Made by a program: the position numbers and the translations under genes. The notes beneath the pieces are model-generated. The model made no database searches. It saw only the letters and a program-made list of their open reading frames with translations, and was not told the DNA's origin. A DNA stretch of 64,000 nt from the NCBI GenBank assembly GCA_973895155.1, contig OZ316897.1, positions 18,352,001 to 18,416,000 on the forward strand, read 5' to 3'. This DNA comes from Marsupella aquatica. Taxonomy: Eukaryota > Marchantiophyta. The first letter of the stretch is position 1. Each line of letters starts with the position of its first letter. This document shows positions 1 through 11,742 of this stretch, piece after piece.

Positions 1-1860
1 AGCCCCGACGGAAGCCTTTTCGGTACCTCCAGATCTAGAGGTGGTTATCAGTTCCAATTTGGCAGGATGGGAGACTCGATAAGGATGAGGATGCAAGGAT
101 ACTGCTATAGGCAGGCCGCAGTTAATAAGGTTATCACTGTGAACCGATCACAAAAACACTTTCGAGTTCAATCATATTCTGGCTAAGTTTGGGAGAACCA
201 AGACTGGTTCACAAAATTCCTGAGAGTATCATCACGTGGGTCAACGTAAACATGAGGGTTGAGTCGCTCATCCATTACTGAACCTAGAGAATCCATCATG
301 ATAGGAGAGTGTATGGTAGAGGTGCAGACAGATTTTTTTATTTGATTTCCATTACTGCAGTTATGTAAAAATAGCGGAGGCGAATGTAGGATGAATAGGT
401 TGTAGAATAGCAGATCTTCACGACATTTGTACAGATTGAAATCTGAATTCTTACATAGGTAACATAACTGCAGTTCAATTTAGGGAGCTTAGCAGCTATA
501 CACACACACGCACACGCACTCGAGCCCTAGACAGTCATGAATCCGGGGCCTATTCAACTCGCCCCTGAGTTCCCAATTTCTTCCTCATCATGTTTTTGAG
601 AGCATCAGCTAGCTCAAATTATTAGACGGGTAGAGGGGGATGGCAAAATACATCTCGAGCTAATCTCTTGAACGGTGTGTGGCTGAATGTTGCGCATACA
701 CAATAAACCGAGCTAAGTGTGGCACAACCTGCTGAATTGCGCGCAAGACGAGTTGTGCACAGCCTCTCGCACGCTCGACATCTCGAGTATATATCATATG
801 ACCCTGAACGTAACAACATTTACTCAATGTTGGGATCTTCAACGTACGATCGTTGCATGTCCACACTGTCTACCTCGGAGTAAAGGGTGTTAATTTGCTT
901 GTGGATTGTGTGGACCATGTGAGATGCAGGCTGAGTTTGTCCTTCGTACACCATGACAAATCTTAAGAGTGGATGGAATATTGACGGTTCTGGTCATCGT
1001 GCGCAGCCCTGTCGAGACATTCTCAAGCTAGTACTCACTGACTAATTTCTGACTCCAGAAATATCACATCTCCCGACACTGGTTCACTTAACGATCGATG
1101 AGATTCTTCCGCAGCAATTGACAAAATTGCAGCTAGCTGACTGCAGTGGGCTTTTCTATTGGCTGATCTAATCGCTTTCTCAGTGCAGTGTCGCCCTCAG
1201 TAAATTTGGTCACCAAAGCAATAAGCGAAGAAGAGAGAAGTTCACACAATTCAACATTGTCACAACATTTGGACATTCACTTCGACATTCATTCTCGCTC
1301 CATTTGATGCTACTCGGTATAGCGATCAAGGAAAGATTATATAGATGATTCTATCCACTCGGGCGGAACTGAACAGATGGGTGTGCTCGTTGTTCTTGTT
1401 TCCTACAAGCAATCATTTAGCATACGAAAATATGAACCAAAGGAGGAGGAGCTCGTCAAACCCCAGAGAGGCTGAGACAAACAAACGTGCAGCACGCGCG
1501 GGCAGACCGTTACAAATCCACAGTGCACTGGCCATGCCACTCATTGAACCGAACCTGCACAGAACACATTGATGAATATGTCGACCACATCCAGCTCCTT
1601 CCGCATCAGCAATGTCTCCAGGCTGCAGGAAAGGGAACTGATTGAAAACTGATTGGCAGCTGGCTACATCGCCTATGCAATGCAGTTGCCAGTGGATTCC
1701 TTATAAATAAATAAATAAAATGCGGCTCCCTCCCTGTCGTTCTGACTGGAAAAGGAGTAAAGTGACTCGCCGACGTGTGTGCTTTTAGACGACAGTCGCG
1801 GGATTCAGATGGCGCAGCTCAGAGATCCTCTTTACCTGGGATTGTGGTCGAGAAATTGGG
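1..1860. other. Gene-poor spacer
   Basis: No convincing gene. All open frames are short, overlap one another on both strands and show no recognisable domain. A short CA/CG-rich simple repeat lies near 500-520. The stretch borders the degraded retroelement region, so it may be old repeat sequence, but no diagnostic motif was found. Confidence 0.5.
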
Positions 1861-1865
1861 ACTGA

Positions 1866-2366
1866 CTAACCGACCAGCCCATGACTGGACCAGAGAACCG
1901 CACCTGGAGCTCCCAGTCGGGACTGAACGTCCGGGCTAAGCTGGTACGTGGATGAAGAATCCGAAACCAGGAATCCTGTCAGTATGTGCCAGCCCACGAG
2001 GCCAGTATCAGATTTCATCACATGCAACGTCAAGTAGCAATCAACCATGGCTTCTTCCAAGTCACCCCCGATTTCCAAGCTGTAGGGTATCTTACGTGGA
2101 TTCCTGGACTAGTACAGAACTGCGACTGACCCGGTCCCTGATGCGGTGATGCCCAGCGAGTGGGAAACGTCACTCATGATTACTCGATAGTAAGACTTCA
2201 TCACGAAAACATATTTGCTATTGAACTGGTACTGATCGAAAGAGTCTTGTTCTACAGCCTTGTAGATGTCTACTGTAGATTCCTCGCAGAACTCTTCTGG
2301 GTCATGTTCGAACGTCCGTAAATGCAATTGAACACCGGATCTGTAACCACGAATTCTCAACTCCAT
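1866..2366 (-). pseudogene. Possible degraded coding fragment, unrecognised
   Basis: Two consecutive minus-strand frames (2366-2109 and 2078-1866) read like globular protein with alternating hydrophobic and polar residues, for example YVFVMKSYYRVIMSDV and VDCYLTLHVMKSDTG, and lie end to end with stops between them. I do not recognise the family. It may be a decayed two-part gene or chance coding potential. It lies immediately beyond the broken 3' end of the gag relic, so it may be the sequence into which that element inserted. Confidence 0.2.
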
Positions 2367-2442
2367 CGTATAGGAGTTTTCGCGAATTGATGAGGAAAGT
2401 TCTTGGAAGTCGTCGGTCAGTAAGCTTTAGAGGTTTTGCAGC

Positions 2443-4393
2443 TCACAGTCGACTCCTCACTAACGAACGACAGCTTTCGAGTCTAGTTGCCTGGAAAGTA
2501 CTGGGAGAACCACATGCGACAAGCGAGAAGGCAGGTAGACAATCCAAACGAAAATTGGTGGCCGCCATCCTTGCCCTGAAACGACGGGAAACACACTGTG
2601 TACAATTGGCGCAAACATCATCAGAAATGTAGTCTCCTACAAGGAGCATTTCAAACGAGAGATGGTGGCCGCTATGCTTGCCAGGTTGAGCTTTGAAAGC
2701 TTCCAATGTTGGGCAGTGTGGTGCAAGATGACCCTCTCCCTTGCACAACTGACACAACCGGGCAAAATTTCCATTTCCTTGACGTGTGGGCTCCGGGCAC
2801 ACATTAGCATAGTGGCCAGCCACTCTACAATTGTAACAAATAGAAATCTCTCTCACTCCAGGATACGGTGCTCGATTTTCGATTTCCCGGAGTAGCATTG
2901 GGATAGTTGGAATATGATGGTGCTCTAGCGTTAGTTGAAACCCCATGAATGCTCCTAGGTCCCGGGTTGAGAGGTTGTACACTATACACATTGGCCTCTG
3001 GTGGCTCCTCCATGAAGTACTCTACTGGCCCTTCCGTTGCATAGGGAGGGGTTGAGTAGCTTGCCCCCTCACCGTCCTCCTCCCGTACTTGGAAAACCTT
3101 GGCCGGTTCTCCCGTTGGGCACTCTCTTGGGGCATGGCCAAACTTCATGCACTTGATACACCACACATTGGCTCTCTCCACCGAAACTTTTCTCCTCTCT
3201 GGCTTGAGTCCTGCAAAATGAACTTTCAACGCTTTCATTTGCTCTGTTAACTCTTCATACCTGGCCTCTTGCTCCTTTAGATGTCTTGCCGTTGACAATG
3301 GAGTAACGGCCACCGTGGGTAGTACCACTTCACGATGAGAGGACTTCTTGATCTTTTTGGACAACTTCTTCTTCTTCTTCCTCCGTTTTTCAGCCTCTGA
3401 CTCCGTAGTGTCTGACTCCGTAGTGCTCTCAGAATCCTCAGATTCATCACTACTATCCGACTCAAATCCAATCGATTCATCACTAGAGGAACTATCAACC
3501 GGCTTCAGCTTCTTATGTCGACAATGTTTGCTTGTGGCATCGGCTGCAGTGTATGACTCCGCTGCTGCAATAGATTCAGCCAATGTGGTTGGCTTGGCTT
3601 GACGTACAAAGAATCCCATCTTGCTTGGTAGGGCAGCTACAAACCACGCTTGACGCATAGCATCATCGGTACGGGCTTGTATCCGTCGTACCAACTTCTG
3701 GAACCTTTGCAAAAACCTCCGTAATGACTCCTTCTTCTTCATTCTGAGTTGGCCCACCTTCAAAAGTGAGGTGGCCTCCACTCCAATGGATCTGAACTCC
3801 TTCAAGAAGGCTTGCTTGAATAAAGCCCAATCGGCTTTGACGTTGGCCAACAAGGAAATGAACCATGGGCCTGCCTCTCCCCTCATCATTCCAGGAATGA
3901 TAGTGAGCTTGTGTGCAGACTCCCCATTAGCTTCGGCTATTCCCTCAAACTCCTCAATCCATTTGTCTGGATCATCCTTCGGCCTACCCTTGAAGGGTAC
4001 GAACTGAACACGGGTACGTTGAGCAGCGGCCATGTGGGCTATTTGGGGTAGTGCGGACCTCCGTGCCACTGGTAGCAGTGCAATGGGTTCCGGACTTGGA
4101 CTCCGTGAAAGCTCCCGTTGCACCACCCCAAAGAGCTCCCTTTGCTCTAGCGCTTGGTCTGTGTCCGGTTCATCGTCTACACGTATGGCTTCGTTATGCT
4201 GAGTCGCTTCTTGGTGTACTCCATGATGTCCTCCCAACTCTAGTGGCAACCTCCACTCCTCAACAAGTTGTAATCGTTCTTCGGCCGCCACTCTTCGTCT
4301 AGTACCAATCCAAGATGGCCCTTGGCCTAGCTCTGGTATTGGCGTACGAATGCGTTGGGGAGTTGCTCTACCTCCCCTTCTCCCTCTCGGCAT
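2443..4393 (-). pseudogene. gag: Ty3/gypsy-like gag, frameshifted and 3'-truncated
   Basis: Gag packages retroelement RNA. The first frame (522 codons, 4393-2825) opens with an Arg-rich N terminus (MPRGRRGG), then a retrotransposon gag/capsid domain (roughly residues 140-290, from WIEEFEGIAEANGE to FVRQAKPTTLAESIAAAESY). A Ser/Glu/Asp-rich and Lys-rich linker follows, then a CCHC knuckle at CIKCMKFGHAPREC. A second frame (2991-2443) continues after a frameshift near 2870 and holds two more knuckles (CYNCRVAGHYANVC and CQLCKGEGHLAPHC). Three CCHC fingers are more than usual. Protease and pol are absent: homology stops near 2.44-2.64 kb. The frameshift could once have been programmed, but with no pol behind it decay is likelier. 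Leader and primer site lie just upstream at 4394-4628. Confidence 0.8.
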
Positions 4394-4444
4394 CCCATTG
4401 AGTCCTGCATGCCAAGCTCACCAAAAACAATGTCACCAACAAAT

Positions 4445-4556
4445 CTTCTCACACATCAACCGTCGCAAGTTGCGTTGTGGTTGATGCACAATAACAAAGT
4501 AACCAAAGAACTTCTCACGTATCAACCGTCGCAAGTTGCGTTGTGGTTGATACACC
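4445..4556 (-). repeat. Twin hairpins in the gag leader
   Basis: Two near-identical units, 66 bp apart, each form a 31-nt imperfect palindrome (4455-4485 and 4521-4551): outer arms ATCAACC/GGTTGAT and an inner CGCAA-G-TTGCG stem. They sit between the primer-binding site and the gag start, where retroviral-type RNAs carry packaging and dimerisation structures. That function is inferred from position and symmetry only. Confidence 0.6.
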
Positions 4557-4610
4557 TGAAATCCACATAGACGTAGCTCCCCTCCTTCTGAATCAAACAA
4601 GAAGAAGGTA

Positions 4611-4628
4611 TCCCCGGCAGCGGCGCCA
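4611..4628 (-). other. Primer-binding site, tRNA-Asp type
   Basis: The minus strand reads TGGCGCCGCTGCCGGGGA. This matches, with one difference, the complement of the 3' end of plant tRNA-Asp (ending GGCAACGGCGCCA), the primer used by several plant Ty3/gypsy lineages. It lies 218 bp upstream of the gag ATG, as expected, and predicts that the 5' LTR ends just above 4629. Confidence 0.7.
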
Positions 4629-5950
4629 AGAATAGGGACCACACCTATGTCACCTGCTTATCAAACGATGAACACAACAAACACCACTTGGTTCCACTAA
4701 AAATCGTTTGTATCGTATGACGGGGACGTGGAGGGACGCTATATGGATCAATTTCATACTAAGGATGAGTAGATTCGTTTCCGCTCCCGGAAATGTATTT
4801 TTTGATCAAGTCTACTGACTATACGTACTCTGCTTTTGATCAAGTCCCGTGGACTACCTTGTTTCTACTCCTCCTGGCCTTTGGCAAAGTGTTGTCACCA
4901 CTCTCCCACTCACAGGGTCGACCAAGCCATGTAAGTTTCTCTAAATACTCATACTAGGGGAAGAACACAATCGTGCAACCAAGAGAGGGAACAACACACA
5001 AGAAGTCATGAAAATCCAACCGAATCCATATCTATTAGTGGCCAAGGTAACACATTGCATGGGCAACCCGGTCTCCTACCGTCTACCCAACTCCTGCCTC
5101 ACGGGACAATGAGCCCTCTCCACCTCAATACTCCAAATCAATTCCCTACTCTTGTTGAAGGCTAATCCTCACAAAAACAACACTAGATTGAGTTCCCCCT
5201 TGCTCCTACCGGGGCTGCTGGTTAAATACCGAAAACAACAATGCGTGAACACACAAGCCCTAGGGTGTGGCGGCGGCCACTGCCCTGGCTGGCCGCCATC
5301 TGCTGGCGGCGCCGCTAACCTAAAAGTTTTCTACACATGCGGCACACACATGCACCCCTAATCCTATTGCTACCTAAGTGAGGCCAACGGTGCCTTCGTC
5401 GGCCATCACACCAACTAAACAAAACTAGACTAATGTCCTATGTAGGCCATGGCCTACCTCCCTACTACGTGGTGGCCAACGCCTCCCACTACCCTGGCCA
5501 TGGAAATAGCCGAAATTAGAAATTGATCGAAATCTGGTCCTGAGAAATTTCATGAGTAGCCACGGCCATCCTGATCGTAACCCCGAAAATGGCTCCCAAA
5601 ACGGACATCAGACGCCCGAGATATGGCCTACCGAATCCCAAACTCTACCCTGGCCACTGCCGCGTCCAAATAGTCCGTACGGTCCCGGCCCCCAATCACA
5701 ACCTCAAATTGAGGTACCCTGGCCATGGCCACATGCCCTGACTTGGCCGGGTCACTCTCCTGAAGGCCGTACGGCGTCGGGCCCCAATTCTTCACCAAAA
5801 CACTCCGGTCCATATCTCTCTCATTTTAACTCCGATTGAGGCGTGTTTTACATCGTTAGATTCAGCTCGACGAGCTCCTTCCAATAAGCCCAAGATTTGG
5901 CCAGTTGGACATGTGCCCAAAACCAACCTCCGTATGGTCAACATCCGTAC
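4629..5950 (-). mobile_element. Putative LTR/upstream sequence of the gag element
   Basis: This stretch directly abuts the primer site and should be the 3' part of the element's 5' LTR on the minus strand. It has no convincing gene: the short frames are Pro/Gly-rich and unrecognised. No second LTR copy is present in the window, because the element is cut off near 2.44 kb, so the outer LTR boundary cannot be set. Confidence 0.4.
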
Positions 5951-5955
5951 CACTA

Positions 5956-7872
5956 CTAATCCTCCTCGGACTCACTTACGGTGCCAGGGCTCCATCCCCG
6001 AGAGTCATCACTGGCCTCACTACCCCCCTGGGTAGATGCAACACCTCCTCCCCTACTCCTCCCCGAGGTGGCCCTTCCCAACGTTTGGCCCGAGGTTCCT
6101 TGCTTCCGTAATGCCGCCAAAGCCTGCCAAGCCCTGATGTACCCGTGACCGATGGTGTCCTTCCACAATGTTGTCTCCTCATCACCCCGCAATTCCAGTG
6201 GCAAGACCTGGCCCATGGCCATGGGAGTTCCCGGGGTCACCGACCTAGGTGGCATACCAGTGGTTCCCTAGCCAGATGTTGCGTTCCTTAGTGCTTTGCG
6301 GGTTGACTTCAACTTATTCTCCAAGCTCTTGCACTTCTCCTTGTCCTTCTTGGCCGCTTCCAACATTGGCCCGTAAGTCTTGGTTACTTCGATGACCACT
6401 GCATCAATGGCCTTGGCCAACATCTCTGGCGAAGCAACGGGAGTAACACCGGGTGGACAGGGCTTCTTCCTCTTCCCTAGACTCAGGGCGTCGGCTCTCT
6501 TGGCCCTTGTCTCATAAGCACTCACCTGGCCACGCAACTCTGAAATCTGCTTTTTGAGGGTATCCACACCCTTTTCGGCTTGCTTCATCGTTACCAGCTC
6601 CTTCCTCAAAGCAACTACTTCCTCGGCCTCCTTGGCCTTGGTGGACAGGGCTCCTTGCAAGTGCCAACTTGGTCATAGGCTTGCTTCAACAACCTACTCC
6701 TCTCTTGAATAGTCTCTTCCTTGGACAGTATGACCTCCTTCAGCGCCTTGTGCCCGACTTGCAAGGTGGCCACCTTAGCATTGGCCCTACTCAGAGCCCA
6801 CTTCATGGCTTTGCACAATTGCCAGCCCTCGTTAATAGCATCACGGTACTCTTGCAATTCCGCCAAGTATACCTCTGGAATGTCATACACAATGGGCTCC
6901 TCGGGATTACCAATCAAGGACTCCAACCACTGCATGGTAAACTCTTCATCCATATCCTCTTCTTCGTCCGGTGCCCCCTCCACCACGACATTAGTGGCCA
7001 GTTCCTTGGTGGAATCCGTGGTCAAATTTTGTACGACGGTGGTGGCAATCTTTCGTAAGACGGTGGGGAAGGAGGGCAATATATACTCCTTCCTCTGGTT
7101 CGGGAACTGAGATGAGCCCCTCCATCCTGTTCAAGAGAAATGACCCAAGAAAATGGATGATTCCTCCAGGCTTTTGGCCTTTGGGATCTGCGGTCAGCGT
7201 TTTCCTCAAACCAAACACCCACCATCCGTACGTGTGCTCCGGATGTTGCTTGATGTCCAATGCAATGGCCAAGTGTTCCCCTGTAATTATACCTGATTGC
7301 ACCCGGCTGAGTATTCGTTGATGGACCTTCCCAACAAAACCCCTGAGCGCTGGGTCCTTGAAGGATGCAAGGGAAATGTGTACCACAAAGGTAGCCTCCT
7401 TCACGTACATGGCCAGCTCTTCCAATGTGAGTGTCCCTGGTGGCTCCATGGGGTAGAAGGTCAGGTCCTGGTTGTGCAACATCAGCAACCGAGTCAATTC
7501 ATCATGAGGGAGGGTGCGCTTGATGCATGCAAAGTACAATCCATCATCCCGTAATTCCATCCCATCCTCAATCTTCCAATGCCTATCCACTGGAGCACGC
7601 ATGTCCACTCGCATTAAATTGATAATCCCGGTGGATTCAAATAATTCACGGCTATCGTCCAGAAGCTTGGCCAATGTCTTGGGGTATGAACGTCGTTGAG
7701 TCCTTCGTGACATGGGTGCTTCACTGGTCCCTGACATTGTGGCCCTGGTTGCCAATTTCTCTTCCTCTTCTCTGGCTAGCTGCAAAGCGATGTACTCCCG
7801 GTAGGCTGCCTTGTACCTCCTAATGTGAGCGTTGGTGAACTCAGGTCTGTCTTGGGATCTCATCCACTCCAC
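5956..7872 (-). pseudogene. Broken ~640-codon ORF with C-terminal coiled coil, unrecognised
   Basis: Four minus-strand segments join into one decayed reading frame: 7872-6991, then a frameshift near 7085 into 7079-6615, a frameshift near 6655 into 6660-6268, and an in-frame TAG at 6268-6270 followed by same-frame coding to 5956. The N-terminal ~230 residues look globular (HPEHTYGWWVFGLRKTLTAD). The middle is acidic (PDEEEDMDEEF). Heptad-like Lys/Glu/Leu stretches (LRKELVTMKQAEKGVDTLK and LENKLKSTRKAL) predict coiled coil, and the tail is Gly/Ser-rich ending SESEED. The coding start is at or just after 7872 (an ATG follows a GTG codon, with a stop just upstream). I do not recognise the family. 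Its strand matches the gag element, but it lies beyond that element's primer site, so it is inside an exceptionally long LTR, an accessory ORF of another element, or a captured host gene. Confidence 0.55.
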
Positions 7873-8159
7873 TCCCCCTCAAGAGCACAACCGATGACCG
7901 ATTCCCGTTCCTCAATTCCCAGAGCTTGGCCTCGTGCGGCCCCCGCACCCAACCACGATAAAAATAAATCAGGTTCCCTCTCCAAGTCCTTGTCAATCCC
8001 CACTCCAGCTCACTCCATGGCCGCTCTCATAATCACTCAAGGAAAATAGAGGTAGAACATGGCACAAAGAGGAAGGTTGATGAGGAGAGAAAATGAGGTT
8101 CGGCAATGTGTGAGGAGCGCAAAAACTTGAGGAAAGAAGTTAGAAATGAGCAACTTAAA

Positions 8160-8960
8160 TAAGTCGCTCCTCCCCCCCAAGTTTCGCTCCTAATATATGG
8201 CCAAGGCCTTCACCGAGGCTTTGAAAATCCTCTAGGATATGGGGGCTTTTATTAGCCCCTCCTCACCTACTCGCCTCCTCCTTCAGGGTGCGGACCCCCA
8301 TGGCCGAGGCCTCCCCACAAGTGCGGGGAGCCTCCAAGCTTGGGGAGTCTTAAGACTCCTCCTCCTGCCTCGCTTGTACCTGCCCTGCCCCAGAATTTGG
8401 GGGCTTTTATTTGCGCCTCCCCACCAGCTCCCTTGTACCTACGCCTCCAAATTAGGGGGATCCCCCTGGGATCCAGGGACCTTTAACTGCCTCCCCTCCC
8501 CCTTCGAACCTTCTCCTCCAGGGTTTGGGGGATTTTAATTCCCTTCCCCACTTCCTCCCTACGTGCCTGCTCTCCCAAGGTCGGGGCATTTATTACTCCC
8601 CTCCCCCTCGCTTCGCCCTTTCGCACTCCCTCTGGCGCGCGCCCCTATGGGCGTCTTTATGGCCGACCCCCTTTCGCGCGGGCCTGCCCTTGGTTCGCGA
8701 GGCCTCCTGGCCGACTCCCTTTGGCTCGTGCCCCTTCACTTATGCTCTCCCTGGCCGGCTTCCTTCTCCCGGACCTCCTGCCCTTGGCCAACTCCTTTTG
8801 AAAGGGGAATTTAATCCCCCCTTTGTACCCCTACAAGCTAAGGCCGGGCCTCCCTTTGGTCGGCTCCCTCTGCTCTTCCTGGCTGGCTCCCTCTCCCGGG
8901 CCTCCTGCTTGCTATGGCCAGCTTCTTTTGGCCGGGGCTAATTTGTGTTGGGGTCCGTGT
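8160..8960. repeat. C-rich tract with serial palindromes
   Basis: A pyrimidine-rich low-complexity tract in which G-runs and C-runs bracket AT-rich centres. Clear examples are near 8244-8268 (GGGGGCTTTTATTAGCCCC), 8344-8359 (GGAGTCTTAAGACTCC, perfect), 8456-8467 (GGGGGATCCCCC, perfect), 8527-8543 (GGGGGATTTTAATTCCC), 8583-8603, and 8796-8813 (GGGGAATTTAATCCCC). Open frames on both strands are compositional and I do not call genes here. Confidence 0.6.
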
Positions 8961-9059
8961 TGCTGGTCGGGGCACCTCATGCGACGCTTGGCCACTAACT
9001 TCTTCGACCAGCCCCCATATGTAAATACTAGGGCTGGTGATAACAAATGTAAAGCTAGA

Positions 9060-10730
9060 TAATCTCCCGGCTCCAGCATGGAATGGCAATCGGGCACATG
9101 CCTTGGCCCCGACCGGCCAGCGGCCAACCCCCCAAGTCTGAGGCTTGGCCGACAACTAAAATTAAGAGGACATAAAAACCATCAATACTCACCTCATCTT
9201 ATTGTACGTAAACTATCTTTTGGCGAGGTTGTAAGAGAACAAAAGCAACAAAACTTGACACAAATCTATTTATTTACATGTGTGCGTCACTACTACCCTT
9301 TAAAATCATTCTTTGGGACCATTGGCCCCGTCACACGGACTCAAAACAATCACCTTATCATTCGCGATCTTTTTGTTGACCCTTAGCGCTTTGCACTTCT
9401 TCCTCTGAGTTGGATGTGACGACGAGAAACCCAGTTTATAGGAGAACAAGCTCTAGAGCCTGTGAAAAATTGAACGTCGCTTTCACTTGTTGCGTCACAC
9501 TTAATAAACACTTGGCTACCGAAACGACCAGCTCATTTCAAGCTACAATTTGAGCTATAACATGTGACGCCTCGCGCACCGCATAACTCACACCGTTATA
9601 AAAACAAACTCTGGTCTCTCTCACAAAAATCGTCAAACACAAAAAAATCCAGCACAACGAGAACTTCAATTCCTCCACACCACGGATACCGATCAGTGAA
9701 TTTTATGCACCGATAGAAAATCATCTCACTAATCTATCCGCTCAGCCCATAACATTCGAGTTTCATGCAACAAAACTTCAAATGCAACATCGACATAGAA
9801 CGTTGGAAAATCGTTATGAAAAAATATTGTCATCTCCTAGATATGCTCTGATACCAATTGTTGATCAAATATAGATGACAATCGTAACGGCAAGCCCATG
9901 AACCATTCAATTCACAAGTATTGACACTGAAAAATACGTGGTTCACTTCCACATGAGACTACGTTCACGAGAACACACAAGAGCTTTATTGCACTCTAAG
10001 TCGATCGGACATACCAAGCATCCATAGCCTCAGGGATCTCACTATATGAAGGCCTCCCCATCACCTATGACATTTTGAGGCCTCAGACCTCCTAAAATGT
10101 TTGAAAAACTAAAAATTTAAACCCTATCAAATTAGAATACTATTGAAATATTCCAAAAATTTGGTTAAAAATACACTAATGTCTTATAAATATAAAAATT
10201 AGATTTAAAAGACCCTATTATTTTTCTGAGAAAATTCTTAAGTTTTCACTTTGAACGAATAAAATGATCAGGCTATCCTTCGTTATACGTGATATGTCAT
10301 TTTTGTGAAAGTGAAACCCCGAGTCCACAGCACAAGCTCTCCTTATCTCTCACTGGCTCTATAATCTCTCAACTGGCTCTATAACAATGAGCTTGAATTC
10401 CTACTCTCCAAACAAATACCATTTGGGTATAGTGTGTGCACAGCATGATTAACCTAACCTAGTATGCAACTAAAATTAGTCTTAATTACAATACAGTCGT
10501 TAATCTAGACCTAAGAGTAAATACTAACATATTTTACCCAATTGTTTGTTGTTCTAAAATTTAACTTTCTAACTTTTGGTTTTTTATCATAATAGAGTAC
10601 AATTGTTTTTTTTTGCGTTGCATCAAACACGAACACTTGTGTTTGTTTCTTGTTGAAAATAATATTGTTCATGTTTGTGACGGGACCTGATGATGTGGCT
10701 CAATGTGGTGCTAGAAATTTTGAATAGAAT
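9060..10730. other. Non-coding spacer with retroelement primer motif
   Basis: No gene seen. Apart from the primer-binding motif at 9845-9856 the stretch is AT-rich and featureless. It probably contains a decayed LTR element on the minus strand, but no protein-coding remnant or LTR pair could be identified. Confidence 0.4.
9845..9856 (-). other. Primer-binding site, initiator tRNA-Met type
   Basis: The minus strand reads TGGTATCAGAGC, the classic plant LTR-retrotransposon primer site complementary to tRNA-Met(i). It is preceded by CAACAAT, consistent with an LTR ending in CA two bases away. No associated coding region was found downstream (lower coordinates), so this is likely a relic or non-autonomous element. 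Confidence 0.55.
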
Positions 10731-10769
10731 TTCCCATGGGGTCCATAATTAAATTAGTTGAAGGAGGAA

Positions 10770-11742
10770 ATAAGTAATTTTGTTGAATTTTAAGGGTGGC
10801 ATAATCAAGAATGGTTTATTAATATAAAGTTTGGGTGCACTAGAGAGGCAACAAGTTGCCATTCACAAAACACCAATAGCAAATTCAACTTATTCTCTAA
10901 CTCTAGTACTAGCTATTATCGATGCAAGTTGATTTTCTCCCCTTGTGCTGTCTGGGAGTATGTGCATGAAACTTTCGTCATCGATCACCCTCTCTGCTTC
11001 TTAGGGCTCGTTAGAAATTGTGATTAGGAATAATGCTAATCCACGGGGTGACCGCCGCTAGTGTGAAGGGTGAGTTTGTAATTGAGCATTGGCCAGTATA
11101 GTCCTTGAGAATCAACCATTTGGCACGGAGACCTACTTTTATATATATTTATATATACTGGCCCAACTTCGAAACATCTGACGCCGAATAGCTAAGGTGC
11201 ACTTTAGAACTCGAATCTTACGTACCTCAATCGTACTTACCAATGAACTCATTTCGCAGGCTTTGAAATCTGTGATCATCAGACCAAGGCTGAACAATAA
11301 CTAAATCCAAAGAGAGAGGAGGGAAAGAGGGGTCCTTCAGCATTTCCCAAAATTTTGGTCTATTACAAAGACCGACTTTTCCATGCTTGACATCCTTCGT
11401 GAAAAAGATTTTCTATACTTTGGCAAACTTCCTTGATTCAGAGTTGCATTATGATCACTTTCTTATTGTGGGAAAAATCTCTATTTTGAGTTTATTTTGG
11501 TGAAGCGGGCCATTTGAAGGTAGTGCGGTCCAGACTAATGAAACTCAGTATTGCCTTTTTTGTGTTTATGCAATATATGTCAGGAATCGTTGTAGGGGAC
11601 TTCCAGAATCACCTTCCCCTGTACTTGTTCCAGAATTCCCTTCCCCAATCCGATGAGCATCTGCCGCCTTTGACAATGGAAAAATTGGCCCAAGTGAACT
11701 ATGAGCTTTAGTTGATCGTCCTTCTTTGGCAAGACGAGGAAG
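10770..11742 (-). pseudogene. Duplicated 3' end of the quinone oxidoreductase gene, proximal copy
   Basis: This block matches 14235-15234 in the same orientation, at an offset of about 3.46-3.50 kb. It includes the 3' part of the oxidoreductase last exon: the minus strand still encodes RLAKEGR, GPIFPLSKAADAHRI and GSPLQRF-like residues, with small insertions and a frameshift near the end. It stops abruptly in mid-exon at about 11742. The rest is downstream flanking DNA, for example the shared GAGGGAAAGAGGGGTCCTTC near 11316 and 14813. The missing upstream exons and small indels make it a pseudogene fragment. Confidence 0.8.

Noticed and set aside
3348-4302. Plus-strand open frames inside the gag region
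   Set aside because: They are antisense shadows of the gag frame, which has clear capsid and CCHC motifs.
8239-9155. Overlapping long open frames on both strands in the C-rich tract
   Set aside because: Pro/Leu/Ser-rich products follow from base composition; frames overlap on both strands, lack domains and cover the palindromes.
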